Source: Branchiostoma floridae
Taxonomy: Eukaryota; Chordata; Leptocardii; Amphioxiformes; Branchiostomatidae
Length of the DNA stretch: 64,000 bases
Direction of reading: 5' to 3'
Assembly (NCBI RefSeq): GCF_000003815.2
Contig: NC_049997.1
Coordinates: 12,220,822 to 12,284,821 of the forward strand
Position numbers and translations under genes: made by a program. This document shows, one piece after another, positions 48,561 to 59,929 of this stretch; positions within the stretch are counted from its first letter, which is position 1; every line of letters begins with the position of its first letter. Below the pieces are notes generated by a model, which saw only the letters and a program-made list of their open reading frames with translations, was not told where the DNA came from and did not search any database.

Positions 48561-50938
48561 GCCAGGTAAAAGACAGCCCCAAAAAACAAGTCTGTTTTAA
48601 GATTAGTGTTGAGCTACAAATACAGCTTAAATTTCAAAGAAACCGCATTGTCAGGATGGACTAGTCTAAAGCACATGTACAATGCGTGAAAGCTCTGAAA
48701 TCAAGTTTCCATCTCTCTGGAAAGCAATTGCAAAGACCCCTTGTTCTAAACCAAGGCTGTTAAAAAACATTACACATTATACTTTAAAGCTCTTGACGCA
48801 ATGTTCTTTCACTAGTCCACAAATGTAAAAAATTAGCTGGCGTGGTACTGCATATATACATGTGGCACCATCGTAAGAAATTTAGAAGTCTTTCAAAATT
48901 CTAGCCCGTCAGTTTAACTCTAATTTTCTTTTTGATAGCCATTTACTTTTTATGTTCTACGAATATAGATTCTGCTAAGCTCTATTCTTAGCCTACATTT
49001 TGCATGAACCAGTTAAAGGTGCAGTTACAGGGAATGCCATATTTGCATTAATGATTTGTATTTTACGATTGTGTGTCTCTAATAGGACTTTGTACTACTG
49101 AGACTGCTAAAAGCATGTTGCTACAAATCCACTGCCATCAAAATAACACCATGAATTCATGGTCACGCAGGCGGGACTTAGTAAAATGGCCCAAACCACT
49201 GTGCGCGATGTTACACTAAAGTATTCACTATTCAAGGCTTTTCATTCCCGGCAGCTTTGCTGGGGATTCTCCTGGCATGTGGTTAATGTCCATGGTTTGA
49301 GTCATCCATTTTGCATTGTCCAGGGAGACTTGGGGACACATGTTACCATAATAAATCAAACTTTTTTCCAGAAGTAGAACTTCGGGCCTGTTCACATATG
49401 ACCACAGCAAGTAAATTTTATGGATGACATCAGCGCGCGCATTAATTTTCGCCTGATTTCAGAAAAAAAAACAAGAATGTTTTTCTTTTGCAGGGATGGT
49501 CAACATGACGATAACGTACCAAAATGAGCAAATATATTGTGCTGTAGCCTAATCATTGAACTTGTAGAATTGACATTTGCGAGGTACCCAGGACTGTAGT
49601 TGTAGAAATGAAACTTATTGGATAGTTGTAAAAGTGACATCAGTATGGAAGCGATGAGTGTGGTTACCAACTTTGTTGGTAATGCCAGTCTACCACACTA
49701 GTGTCACTTTTACCACACCAGTACATGTTTAAAAACATTCATCACAACTTTATGGTGCCTATTTTTGAAAAAGTAGCCATCTTGTTTTTTTCACCCATTT
49801 TTTTTTTTTGCCCTATCGCACTATTTTTGCAGTCTGCAGAGGATGTCATCCATAAAATTTACTTGCTGTGGCCTAAGGAAGATTTCTGGTTGTACGTCAT
49901 AATGGCATATGGCAAAGTTGTCTGTCTTGGGCATTTTTTGGCGTTTTTTTACTTCGCGTGAACACACCCCGCCATCAGGCGACAGATATTTTATGTCACG
50001 GACGTACGTCAACCTCCGAACTTTCTCATTACTGATGATGTCATCAGGTTTTATTGCCCCTAATATCATTTTTTTCTATGAGAAAATATACCACTTTGGT
50101 GCATACCACTGCAATGAAACTATGTTTTTCAACTGAATAATGATGAAAGCTACACAATGTACAAACCCAACTTAGCACAAATTGATATCTTCTAATGATC
50201 TGTAGTTATTAGAAAATGATTTTTAATTAGATAAAAAAGCTTCCAAACCTTACCATCCCATACCATTTTGACACCATTCTCTTCAATTGACATTCACAAA
50301 CCACAAACCTTGAAGAACTAACTAATCTTTAAATGCACCACAATAATGTCAATCTCATTTTCACTTTTGTGTACACTTTTGTGTACAAGGTATACAATGT
50401 ACAGTTGGGTATTGGCTGGTAACACAGTATTGCTTTAGAGTTGCCCATTCAGAGTGGCTGCCTCTACCAGCCTGACCACAGATGCCATCAGAGGTGAAGT
50501 GTACGTACATGTATATACATTGTACATTAGGGACGTACACCAAATGTCAAAGTGTGCTCTAGCTTTACCAGGGGTCATCTTTCTGACCCTTTGGATGCAC
50601 CAGTACAGGAAACTCTTCATCTTTCGGGCGCTGCTTGAATATTTCAAAGTCGGAAAACCAAAATTCTCTAGTCTAACGGCTCATGGTTTCATGTAAAAAT
50701 ATCTAGAGGGAGGCAGCAGAACAAAATTTCAACATTATAGAATAAGATTAAAGATATTTCAATAAAAACAACAAATTCATGCCCCTCTTCAACTGACTGT
50801 TAGTAGTATTGACATAAGTGTTAACAATCATGTCTATAGAGGCCACCTATCCACATAGACCAGATTTTATTCTTATTGGGCAGATTTGACAATATTACAG
50901 CTATCATAACAAATTAGTTCTAAGTGCATACACACTAC
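48561..50938. other. Mostly unique non-coding DNA with a small inverted repeat
   Basis: ACCACAGCAAGTAAATTTTATGGATGACAT-like sequence at 49398-49430 is inverted at 49845-49876 (GATGTCATCCATAAAATTTA). Those two inverted segments may be the inner ends of a transposon. A related piece lies at 1710-1760. A minus-strand segment at 50672-50569 has an open frame but is not called. Confidence 0.4.
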
Positions 50939-50946
50939 GTCCCATC

Positions 50947-51297
50947 CAGGGCTCTAGCCAGCTTGAAATTTTTTTCCGTCAGCCTATTCCCATTGTCGCC
51001 AAAATCGCGAAAACACTCTTCCAGGAGTTAGAAAGACTGAACTGAGACCTTGAAAAACGGGTTTTTAATGAGATTATTGTATGCTAAAGGGCGCCGACAC
51101 ACTTTGTCAACAATAATAACAACAGCAAAACAAACAGTGTGTGGCTTTTATGGCCGTGGACGGCATCCCCAAGCCGCCTGTAGCTTCCACCAAGGATTTT
51201 TGTCCGTCAAGGTTGACAGATTGGTTTTAAAATTTTTCCGTCACACGCAGCAAATTTCCGTCAATTGACGGAAAAACGGACACTGGCTAGAGCCCTG
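50947..51297. mobile_element. hAT-type MITE, copy 2, 8-bp target duplication GTCCCATC
   Basis: The ends CAGGGCTCTAGCCAGC and TGGCTAGAGCCCTG are the same as copy 1 at 15731. GTCCCATC flanks both sides (50939-50946 and 51298-51305). It shares the interior, including GTGTGTGGCTTTTA(C/T)GGCC and CGTCAATTGACGGAAAAACG. Two independent duplications confirm the element boundaries. Confidence 0.92.
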
Positions 51298-51305
51298 GTC
51301 CCATC

Positions 51306-52352
51306 CCCCAAGGGTAATTTCAAATGTCCAAACGGATTATTTCAAGTGCACAGTTAATTCACCTGTGGAGCAAACCATGCGGCATTTACTTGTCCAGGTC
51401 AACAATACACAGGTACATATGGGATTGTTCACCAAACAAGGCAATTGTAAACAACTTACATGAGGTCACAAGGCTACCACACATGCTGTTATAGTTACCA
51501 ACACTCCAGCAAATATGCACACATGTTTGTACACTATATCCCAGTAACCACTGACAATTTGCAATTTCTTTTTCTTTCAATGTTTATTTTACAATTTGTG
51601 GAATGCAACACAAATAACGCTAGTTCGTAGGATGTAAAATATTGTATCTAGATCATGATTTAATAAAATTCTCGTCTCACAGAGTAAAACAACATTATTT
51701 GCTACAATATTTCTGCCTGAGAGTTGAAATATATAAAAATGGGACGTACTTGTCCGGATGCTGGAAAAATTAGTCTATGAATTGTAGCCACACAAATGGC
51801 TTTTTAACATGCGAGCAAAACTCAACACCTGCAAGTTTTTCCACACATTATTTGTTGAAGGATCCAAAGTGCTCCCCCTTTTCCAGCTTTGGTACAGTCC
51901 ACCTTTTACGGCTATTGGTTGTTTTGTCACATATAAAATCATAACACCAAACAAAATTCAATCACAATAATTTTGTAATAAAGTTGAAGAAATAAACAAT
52001 GTCAATAATTTCTATGCGTTGCATTCAAAATATGCTCAGTGATAAATTCTTAACCTTTTGCTAATGATTAGACAATGTGAACAGCATGAAATTCGATGAA
52101 TCCAAGACTCAGACAGATTTGTTAGTATCAATGTTTAATTTGGTTCAATCAATTTTACCTTGGGGATTCTAGAGGTTTACATAATAGTTATTAATACTTT
52201 CATGGTTGGTTTAAACTAGCTGTTAGTGAGTGCATGTAAAATGTATATGCGTGTGTGTGTGTAATACTAATAGATTAGATTTCTCAACTTAAACAATTAG
52301 TTATGCTGCTGAGATTTTGCTTACCCTAGCAAATATATCTTCAATGTGATGA
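51306..52352. other. Unique AT-rich non-coding DNA
   Basis: No exon, RNA gene or repeat recognised apart from a short GTGTGTGTGT near 52250. Confidence 0.5.
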
Positions 52353-52558
52353 TACTGTAAATTCACTTACTTTCATTGTGATTTTATTTTGCAGTAAGAT
52401 GGAAAAGATGGTTTGCACATTATTTTGAAGTCATCGTTAAAATAATTTTTTAATACAGTAGTTATACAAGGGAGACATATCCGTTGTGAATTCATGAATT
52501 CACAATGAGGTCACAAAAAAGCGAAAATAAAACTGCAAAAGTTTCTACATATACAGTA
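52353..52558. mobile_element. TACTGTAAATT MITE, copy 2
   Basis: It starts TACTGTAAATTCACTTAC and ends TCTACATATACAGTA. A central GTGAATTCATGAATTCAC palindrome (about 52485-52502) is characteristic. The left TTTTATTTTGCAGT pairs with the right ACTGCAAAAG and AAAATAAAAC segments. Confidence 0.75.
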
Positions 52559-52770
52559 CACAGTAGAACACGAAAAAAGGAAAATTATGAAATCAGAATT
52601 ACAAAGTTATGTGTGGAACATGTTACATTCAACATGGTGTAATTTTTCCCTTTTTCAGTTCTAACCTGAAATCATAAATGATGATCTGAATATCTATTTT
52701 GCATGTAGACGATTTGCAATAAGCTGGAAATGTATGGGATTGTTTTGAAAGGTTTGGCTATAAAGTATTA

Positions 52771-53138
52771 GCCCAATCTAGACACAGTTTTTACCGATAT
52801 CTGTGGAGATGTTGGGAGGGATCTGGAACGTTGGCCGCGGAATACCCCTGGCGCTTGCAGTCATAAACAGCTATGTAGCCTAATGAGCCCGCGTTATATG
52901 CTAATGAGCCCTCCTGTAGTCGGGACGCATCTACATGCGCGTGGAAGCTGTCGGGGACCCCTGCTAAGCTATCGGGGACCCCTGCTAAGCTAATGGGCAA
53001 ATGATCTGGACCTTTCGGGAGAAATTCTGCCGATATCTTTATGGCGATATTGCAGTTCCATCTAGATGCTAAAAAAAAGCTGTCAGCAAGAGGTTGTCGG
53101 CTTGCCGATATCGGGAAAAACTGTGTCTAGATCGTGCC
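52771..53138. mobile_element. TIR element GGCACGATCTAGACACAG, copy 2 (inverted)
   Basis: It starts GCCCAATCTAGACACAG and ends CTGTGTCTAGATCGTGCC, with TA on each side. It is the reverse complement of 30808-31139 over nearly its whole length. It adds an internal tandem duplication of about 23 bp (GCTATCGGGGACCCCTGCTA twice, about 52945-52990). Confidence 0.88.
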
Positions 53139-54735
53139 TAAGTTGTGAAAGCACACCTGCTCCCTAGATATACTCTTAAGACTATCCTTGGACATTATTA
53201 AGGTGTTCATAGTAATACTCCATAGTTTAGTATACTAACTTCAAAGATACAGGACGTCGTCATAAATTATTAGGACTGTCAAGGTACACAAAAAAAAGGT
53301 ATGGAAGCGTACCGCAACATAACATCAGGTACAAATACAGTGGTTTAGGCACCTGTACAAGTGCCTAAACAATTTGACAAAGGTGCCTATTGAACACAGA
53401 AGCAGTAAACAGAAAATATATGCAGCACTACTGTACGAAGCTGTTGGAAACAACGTTCCCAGCGGCTAAATGCGTCGTGACAAATGAAACTGTGTCCGTC
53501 CAATTAAACACACCTCGGACCACTAGATGACATAATTCTTGTAACTAGCAACAATAGAAGGAACGTCAAAGGAAGAGGGAATGACATGTTACACCTGAGT
53601 TAGTGCGATGGATGCACTGTAGCGGATGCACCCGCTATGTGCTGAAGAACTTGATTAGATGATAACGATTGGGCAGGTTTTGTTCATGGGTTTCGCACAG
53701 CAGGAGCCAGTCAGATCATGATCTAACAAGTTGCTTGAAATGAGTTTGACTAATTGTACGTGGGAAAACCCAGCAAACTGTGGCAATGGTATCTATTCTT
53801 CTGTAGCAAACACTTGGTCCAGACCAGGGCTGGTTTAATATGTATCTTTAACAGTTTCATGTCATCTTGGGGATGTATGGGGTAAAACTATTTTCCGTTC
53901 CATCAAGAAAATTTCCGTCCTGGGATGGAAGGTTGGGTCCTTGCAACATATGTCGGGGATAAAATGTTTCTTAGAAGAAATGTAACGGGGATCAAACTTC
54001 TGAACGCTTCATCCGTTACCATGCCATTACAAGAACCGTGTGACTAAGGGGCCAATCAGAACCCTCGCTCATATTTTAGGCAAATATACATAGGCCAATC
54101 GCTTCTCTAACAGGTGCCAGACTGCTTGGTATGGAAAACAATTGGAGGAGCAAACCGGAGAAAAAATAAGACGTATAGTACACTTGTACATGTATGTTAC
54201 ATGTACATGTGTATACAGTATTGTCAGCAAGTATCATGAGCCATTAGAAAACAATAGTCACATAAATCAGTATCAACTATAGCATTTAAGTACAGGACTT
54301 TTTCTACACACTACAATGTTTATGTAACAGTGTAATAGCGAGGCCAACAGGATATAGTTGTTGACTGTCTGGGTGTTTTGCCACAAATCACGACAACTAT
54401 TACTATATATAGTATATGACATGTAAACCTATACTTTGCGAAACTGTGTGCTACAAATTCTAGAACCATCAATAGCCAAGGCCATATACGATACAGTCTT
54501 AGCATGTTCCTCAAGTGATCTAAACAGTTAACCACATTATCACCAGGAATGCATGTTCGTGTGACAACCTGTTGTGTGTATGTAATTGTCTACTGTTGGG
54601 TAAACGTGTAGGGAAAGGGTAGAAAGCGAAAGGTGAATACTTCTCTTGCCCTTTTAAGTGCAGGCATTTATTATGGGACGCTTCAAGACATAATGTACCG
54701 ACGGCGCAGAGGAATATTACAGGAGACAAGCATAC
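53139..54735. other. PDE3 intron 2, 5' portion
   Basis: This follows the exon 2 donor on the minus strand. It has no repeats of note apart from TACATGTACATGT words near 54190-54215. The exon 2 reading frame would stay open past the donor to 54520, so an intron-retention product is possible in principle. Confidence 0.5.
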
Positions 54736-55119
54736 CTGATTTCGTTGTGACAACGCGGGAAGGGACGTTCTTCGATGCCTGTGGTGGCTGCTCGGTGGTG
54801 GCGGTTGGCTGCTTCGTCTTCGCCTCATGACGGAAATCCGCGGATCGGCGGCGGTGAACTGCATGGATGACTTCACCACAGTTTCGAGGTAGCGTGAGAG
54901 GACGTAGCCGCACAGGCAACAAACGTACCCAACGAAGGGTCGCACGAACCCGGGAAGCGAGTCCGGGTTGAGTCCGAGGATAACTCTCAGGCCGATGAGG
55001 CTCAGGCCGACCGAGGTGTACTGCGTGTTCCGTACTAGCGGAAACAGCACCGTGAGGCCGAGAAACGTTACAAGTGTCCACATAAACAGGTGAAGACCTA
55101 TTGTCTCTCCTAGGGTTAC
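54736..55119 (-). CDS. PDE3: PDE3 exon 2: end of membrane domain and basic Ser motifs
   Basis: This exon encodes residues 122-249 of the conceptual PDE3 protein. It is 384 nt, phase 0 at both ends. The acceptor is TTGTGTTCTACACAG and the donor CAG|GTATGC. Hydrophobic helices are visible at about residues 128-150, 155-171 and 179-196, followed by SRYLE, RRRRSS (220-225) and HRRTSLP (236-242). In vertebrate PDE3A/B the same order occurs: RP(Y/F)..Y, RY(V/L)E, RRRRSS and RRTSLP, where kinases (PKA, PKB, PKC) phosphorylate serines and 14-3-3 proteins can bind. The exon ends just after this motif (PALSQRNQ), where by my recollection the large first human exon also ends. No histidine-rich catalytic domain lies in the window, so the gene must continue leftwards. 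Confidence 0.9.
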
Positions 55120-56888
55120 CTGTGTAGAACACAAGGGAACAATGGAATGTATCAGTCAATATCATCAGTAAATACAGATAAGAGGGACATGTAATAACAC
55201 ATGTACTTCTAGAGTTATCCATTCTTGACTTGATACTTAATACTAAGTACAATGTATGTTAAAGTTTCTAACAAAAGTTACAACTTGCCGAACTCTCACA
55301 CTAAGCAAATTCGATACCTTTCATTTTGAAACAAGAAAAATTCACCTTAAAACTCAACAATGTAAAACAAAGAGTTATCCAGTAAATGACGAATTCTTAT
55401 AAAACTTGTAAACTCTTTTTCAAGTTTCCCTTCTAGTTATTTCAGCAAGAGTTTTTAAAGACACTTTCACCGACACACTTCTAATTTATTGTTAGGCAAG
55501 TTGGTCACTTTGTACAGGCATTTCATCTTGCTTTATAGGTACTTGAACATACAAAGGTCAACAAGTCTTCTGATAGTATTATCTGAAATGCAACAGGTGG
55601 GTATAAAAGACTGAAAACTGAAAACAACCAAGATGTTTTTGATTGAAACTATTTTGTCTTTTCCATGCCATTCCTTATCAACTTAATTTCAAAGTAACAG
55701 CTAAAAGAAAACCTTCTCATTGAATATCACATCTTTTAAAAAAATCCTACTTTTGGGTGTGCTGCGATTTGCCTTTTTTTGTAATTGTTTACCAAACTTT
55801 CAAAATACGACACTTCTACATCCAAGCGTACACAAAGTCTACCTACACTACTGTAATGTAAAAAGACGTAGCTTCAATGCAATTCTGCAGTTCTGAGAGT
55901 GAATTTTTGGGGACCATGAACAAATAAACAGGTCTCTCTAGACCTTTTTGTGCTCCTTTCACAGTGTATGCATATCTGATGAACCAAAGGTAATTTATGA
56001 CAGGATCGAGGAGGTAGAGAATGGGCTTTTCTATGGATATAGCATGTACACCAAACAAGAGTGGAGCTAGCCTACAACTAACAGGTGATTCCTGCACAAA
56101 AAATGCTGACCAGGAATGTAAATTTCAATTCCTGGACAGGAAAGTGCTAGTACTAGTATCATCAAGGACGTTGTAACGTCCTTGGTATCATCATGTATCG
56201 CTGTGTAATTGCGGTTAGTATCTCAGCCTTCGTACCGCCTACGCTAAGGCAATACCTTGCAAAATATGCCAAGATTTCAATTACCAAAGGCAAACAATAT
56301 AATTTTCCAGTATTAGTCTGATCCTTATCCAATACTAGTAATACTACTATTAATCAAGACCACTCCTGTACATGAGAATGAGATAAGTATGGCACTCAGG
56401 CAAAGATTTTCATTACTAAACTTGAGTGATATTTCAAGTCATTTTTAACATACATGTATTTTCTTTACGGTAGATTGATACAATTTTCAAATCCACCTTA
56501 TATGTACTTGATTATACAAAATCTTTCTTTTGTACATATCTAATATCATAGCATGATTGTATGCCCTCAGAGCCTTTGACAAATTCTGAGATATGCCATC
56601 ATATGGTTTGCATTTTTCAGAGATACAAAATATGTTTTGCCACAACAATGAAATATAAAGCAAACATTAACCATTGTAATTATAATCTTTCAATGCATTT
56701 TACAGCATGTCCAGCATTTTGTACTGCGTTTTTGACACATTATTCAACCCTACAGCCAAATTTGGATTGATAAAGAGGTTTTTACATCAAACCTTGTGAC
56801 ACCTGATCACGTTAAGGCATCTCTGTCTTGACCTACTGTTCTTGTATCATGCAAAGCATTTACCCTTAAGAGAAAAGAGGGCTCGAAA

Positions 56889-57217
56889 CAGGGCTTGAAA
56901 TACTTTTTTCTGCATACCTGCACTGGTGCAGGTTACATTGAAAAGTACCTGCACCAGACAAACTTTACCTGCCTCACTCAGAATTTAGGAAGTATTGATC
57001 ATACTAAAATTGTTTAGTTTTTCTTCTTTTGGTAACAGTCAATGCAGCTAATAACAATCCATATACATCTACATCAAACTTCATAGGACATTTATGTATA
57101 AAACCCAGTACGTGGACCAGTGCAGGTTAGGTGCAGGTAGACACCAGAAATACCTGCACAGCTCCAATTTTACCTGCACTATTAAACCTGCATATGCAGG
57201 TTGTATTTCGAGCCCTG
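56889..57217. mobile_element. hAT-like MITE with CAGGGCTTGAAATAC ends
   Basis: CAGGGCTTGAAATAC at the left is mirrored by GTATTTCGAGCCCTG at the right. Subterminal copies of ACCTGCA and TGCAGGT stand on both sides. It belongs to the family of 46414-47200 (shared CAGCTCCAATTTTACCTG). The 8-bp flanks GCTCGAAA and TGAATCCT do not match. Confidence 0.7.
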
Positions 57218-57815
57218 TGAATCCTACAATGTTTATTGACGCTACACTCTGCCAGCTTGCCAAAGTGTTTTCTAGCCTAAGGCAGTTGATACACATTATT
57301 CACATTAACTTCCTTAAGTTCCTACGATCATCATGCGCTAACCACGTTGATTTTTGACATCTTTGTAACAGTAGGGAGCAAAAATTACTGTTTTTAAGAA
57401 AATTAGGAGAGTAAGACTAAGAGTACATTTATCAAATCAAGCATTTGACAGTGTTCCAACCTGTAATTACAACAGTTTTGTGATAACCTTGATGATAACA
57501 ATCATGCTAAGAGATAAGTCATCATTATTAAGGTCAGTGTTATTGTTAAAGCTAATTCATCATAACCGTATTCCTTTATAATATAAATCTCTTTCAGTCT
57601 TTGTGTGGTCTTTTTCTCGTGCTACCGACTTGGCTGGTGCGATTGGAATGTCAAAACAACAATACCCAACGATTTGTCAAAACTTACAGCGATTCTTTTC
57701 GTGATATTTTGTGTAGGAGCTAGGCTTTTGTAGAGAAGTCTGTGCCTTTTGGACACGGCTGGAGTGATTGTTTTGATAGTGCAAGTTGTTCTGACACCAA
57801 CTGCCAACTGGGACG

Positions 57816-58165
57816 TTTCGGCTGAGAGGAAAAGGTATGCCAGACGACAGGCTGAGGAAAAAGGGGTATTTCAGACGACAGGCTGAGGGAAAAAATCGCC
57901 AGACGATAAACTGAGGGAAAAGGCTAAGGAAAAACGAAGCAGACGAGAATCTGAGAAAACAGATTTCAGAAGACAAGCTGAGGAAAAATTTATAAGACAG
58001 ACTGAGGGAGAAAAAATTAGACAAGCTGAAGAAAAAGAAACTGTCAGGCGACAGGCTATGGAAAAAAACTTCCAGATGACTACAGGCTGGAGAAAAATAC
58101 CGAACGACAGATTGAGGAAAAATCTTATCGTACGATCGAAAAGACGAGGAAAAAATTGAAACCTC
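57816..58165 (+). repeat. About 27-bp minisatellite of coding-like character
   Basis: About twelve degenerate units built on AGACGACAGGCTGAGGAAAA run to within 30 bp of the exon 1 donor. Typical spacing is 25-31 bp. On the plus strand many units read RRQAEEK or close variants, and a frame from 57966 to 58161 stays open through about seven units. The minus strand is an F/S/L-rich shadow. There is no start, splice or protein context supporting translation. Confidence 0.8.
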
Positions 58166-58193
58166 CTGTCGTAACGTTAGTACGATAACTCAC

Positions 58194-58556
58194 CTGTACG
58201 AAAAACTCGACCAGGCAGAGCCCACCGAACATCAGGTAGACGTTGGAGTCTCTCCAGGCCCGGCGGTAGTAGAAGGCGAGCCCGCAGAAGGCCCATGTCA
58301 CGCTGCAGAGCGGTAAGAGGACGGCTACCAGGCCCCGAGCGAGCTGCCACGGCGACTCGCACCACAGCGACGCGAGCAGGGCGCCGAGCGCCAGCCCCCA
58401 GCCCCATCGGGGCAGCATCCCCAACTCGGGGGACGGCAGCAGCAGGGCGAGCCTGCTACCCTCCCTCCCCGGCTCGAGCGGCCGTACTAATGCCGGCACG
58501 TAGCCGTTGTTGCAGGAGGAAGACGATCTGGTCTCTCGGGAGGAGGCAAACTCCAT
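58194..58556 (-). CDS. PDE3: PDE3 exon 1: N-terminus and first membrane helices
   Basis: This exon starts the minus-strand gene for a cGMP-inhibited 3',5'-cyclic nucleotide phosphodiesterase (PDE3), which hydrolyses cAMP and cGMP at intracellular membranes. It has 363 nt, 121 codons, ending in phase 0 at CAG|GTGAGT. The start at 58556 is supported by an in-frame TGA five codons upstream and G at +4. A polar serine-rich leader (residues 1-30) precedes hydrophobic segments at about 51-66, 74-97 and 105-120, the last ending LCLVEFFVQ, comparable to the LVQ segment in vertebrate PDE3. Exon 1 and 2 together give six hydrophobic segments, as in the PDE3 NHR1 region. Identity of exon 1 rests mainly on its in-phase join to exon 2. 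The exon is GC- and CpG-rich, unlike its surroundings. Confidence 0.85.
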
Positions 58557-58730
58557 GGGAGAACGCTGTCAGACGACAGAAGTAAAGTCCGCGCACAGAA
58601 ACACTGACACTCCTTCTCACCCGACCGCCATGATACTTCTGAAGTACAGGACCGCCTAGCTACCCAACACCTTTGCCTGATTAGGACACAGGTGTACGTC
58701 ACCACGAAGGACAAATATATAACATGTCAT
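58557..58730 (-). promoter_or_regulatory. Putative PDE3 core promoter and 5' leader
   Basis: Reading the minus strand, TTATATATTTG (58724-58714) is a TATA-like box about 160 bp upstream of the ATG. GGTGACGTAC (58703-58694) is a half-CRE just downstream. CATGGCGG (about 58632-58625) resembles a YY1 core and contains an upstream ATG. That ATG opens a short frame (MAVG, stop; 58631-58617) with A at -3 and G at +4. The transcription start is not known, so whether the short frame is in the mRNA is inference. Confidence 0.4.
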
Positions 58731-59701
58731 ATAACACGTTATAGGCCACACAAATTCAATTTCTTGGTTCTTGCCATTTATTTTTACTGAATATCCATAA
58801 AGCAGGCGGATGAAATAAAGATTTAAAAGATAGGAACAGATAAATTCTCATGCCTACGTTACAACTATGCACTAACTTTCCATGCACACTAAATCTTTAG
58901 GACAACAAGTGTTAACAAAACAAGCAATATTGCTAAAGGCATAAACTTAATAAGATAAAACTTAACCTCTGAGCTAGACAACTGCTTTTCTGACTATTTG
59001 TATTGACACTTTAGATTTTTTTTTCTAAATGACCAGAAATGGGAATGCAAACAATATTAATGTATCAATCAAAAACAAATCAGTCAGTGTGTCAATAAAC
59101 CATCGTTTCAAATTCCAGACGATACAGGGCTTAATGGCCTTCTTTCACATTTACTTCTCGAATATTTTTCCGGAAAAAAAATTGTGCTCAAAAGTTTTTC
59201 CAACTATTTCATCACGCAAAATCACAATGTTATGGTAGCTATGTGGTCTTGTATCAATACTCACAAACTATTTTCGCGCTGCATACTGGGAATAAATCAC
59301 TGGTAGAAAAGTCTGCAAAACCTGGTAGAATTTTATTCTTGCAAAACCGAAGCTTTTAATAGTTGATCAATTAGCACCAATATATTAAGATCAAATGGTC
59401 AAGCGCAAAGAAAGTGTATCAAATATATTTTTCCCACAATTTCCCAATAATTTACTGAGATAAAAAAAAAAACATAGCATGGGAATGCTCAAAGCGGACA
59501 TCGTCAGTGAAAATCGACTTCGTGAGAGAAAATGGGTTTTGTGACATTCAAGAAGACTATCTAGGACTTAGGAAGGATTTGCTCGCAGCAGTTGAGCTGA
59601 AACAGCTAAATCAGAAGTATTCTCGCTATTACGATGAAAATACTAACTTAAACAAACGTTAAATGCGATTTTCGTTCAGTCATAACTGGCATAACTCAGT
59701 G
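58731..59701. other. 5' flank of PDE3, unique sequence
   Basis: AT-rich sequence without recognisable exons or repeats. Confidence 0.5.
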
Positions 59702-59868
59702 TAATCTCCAAGCAGATCCTACGATGGCATAAGATAGTACCAAACTGGCCAAGGAGTGTAGTCAGCTAAGAAGTGTCCACATGTAGCGAAACACACTCCT
59801 AAGCCGGCTTCACTCCTCTGCCAGCTTTTGATACTATCTTATGCTACCATAGGATCTGCTTGGAGATT
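59702..59868. mobile_element. TAATCTCCAAGCAGATCC MITE, copy 1
   Basis: The left end TAATCTCCAAGCAGATCCTA continues through CATAAGATAGTA. The right end TACTATCTTATGCTACCATA leads to GGATCTGCTTGGAGATT. Arms of about 40 bp pair well, and the inner GCCAAGGAGTGTAG and CACTCCTCTGCCAGC also mirror. Confidence 0.85.
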
Positions 59869-59929
59869 TAAAAGCATTAACCAGTAAGGCATTAACTTTT
59901 CCCTACGTCATAAATTACCTGATCCAAGC

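Larger units (their letters stand above)
55120..58193 (-). other. PDE3 intron 1
   Basis: Donor CAG|GTGAGT at 58193 and acceptor at 55120 give a 3.07-kb intron. It holds a hAT-like MITE (56889-57217), the 27-bp minisatellite (57816-58165) and otherwise unique AT-rich sequence. A short palindrome AAGGACGTTGTAACGTCCTT lies at about 56164-56183. No nested gene is seen. Confidence 0.8.

Noticed and set aside
50569-50672. Minus-strand 104-nt exon-like segment (reads FWFSDFEIFKQRPKDEEFP)
   Set aside because: The frame and donor look acceptable, but the acceptor has no pyrimidine tract. The phases (0 in, 2 out) would break a join between PDE3 exon 2 and the exon 3 candidate, and no family is recognised.
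54683-55252. 189-aa minus-strand frame overlapping exon 2
   Set aside because: It is a different frame from the PDE3-like reading and lacks its motifs; high GC content keeps it open.
57677-58024. Phe/Ser/Leu-rich minus-strand frame
   Set aside because: It is the antisense shadow of the 27-bp minisatellite in PDE3 intron 1.
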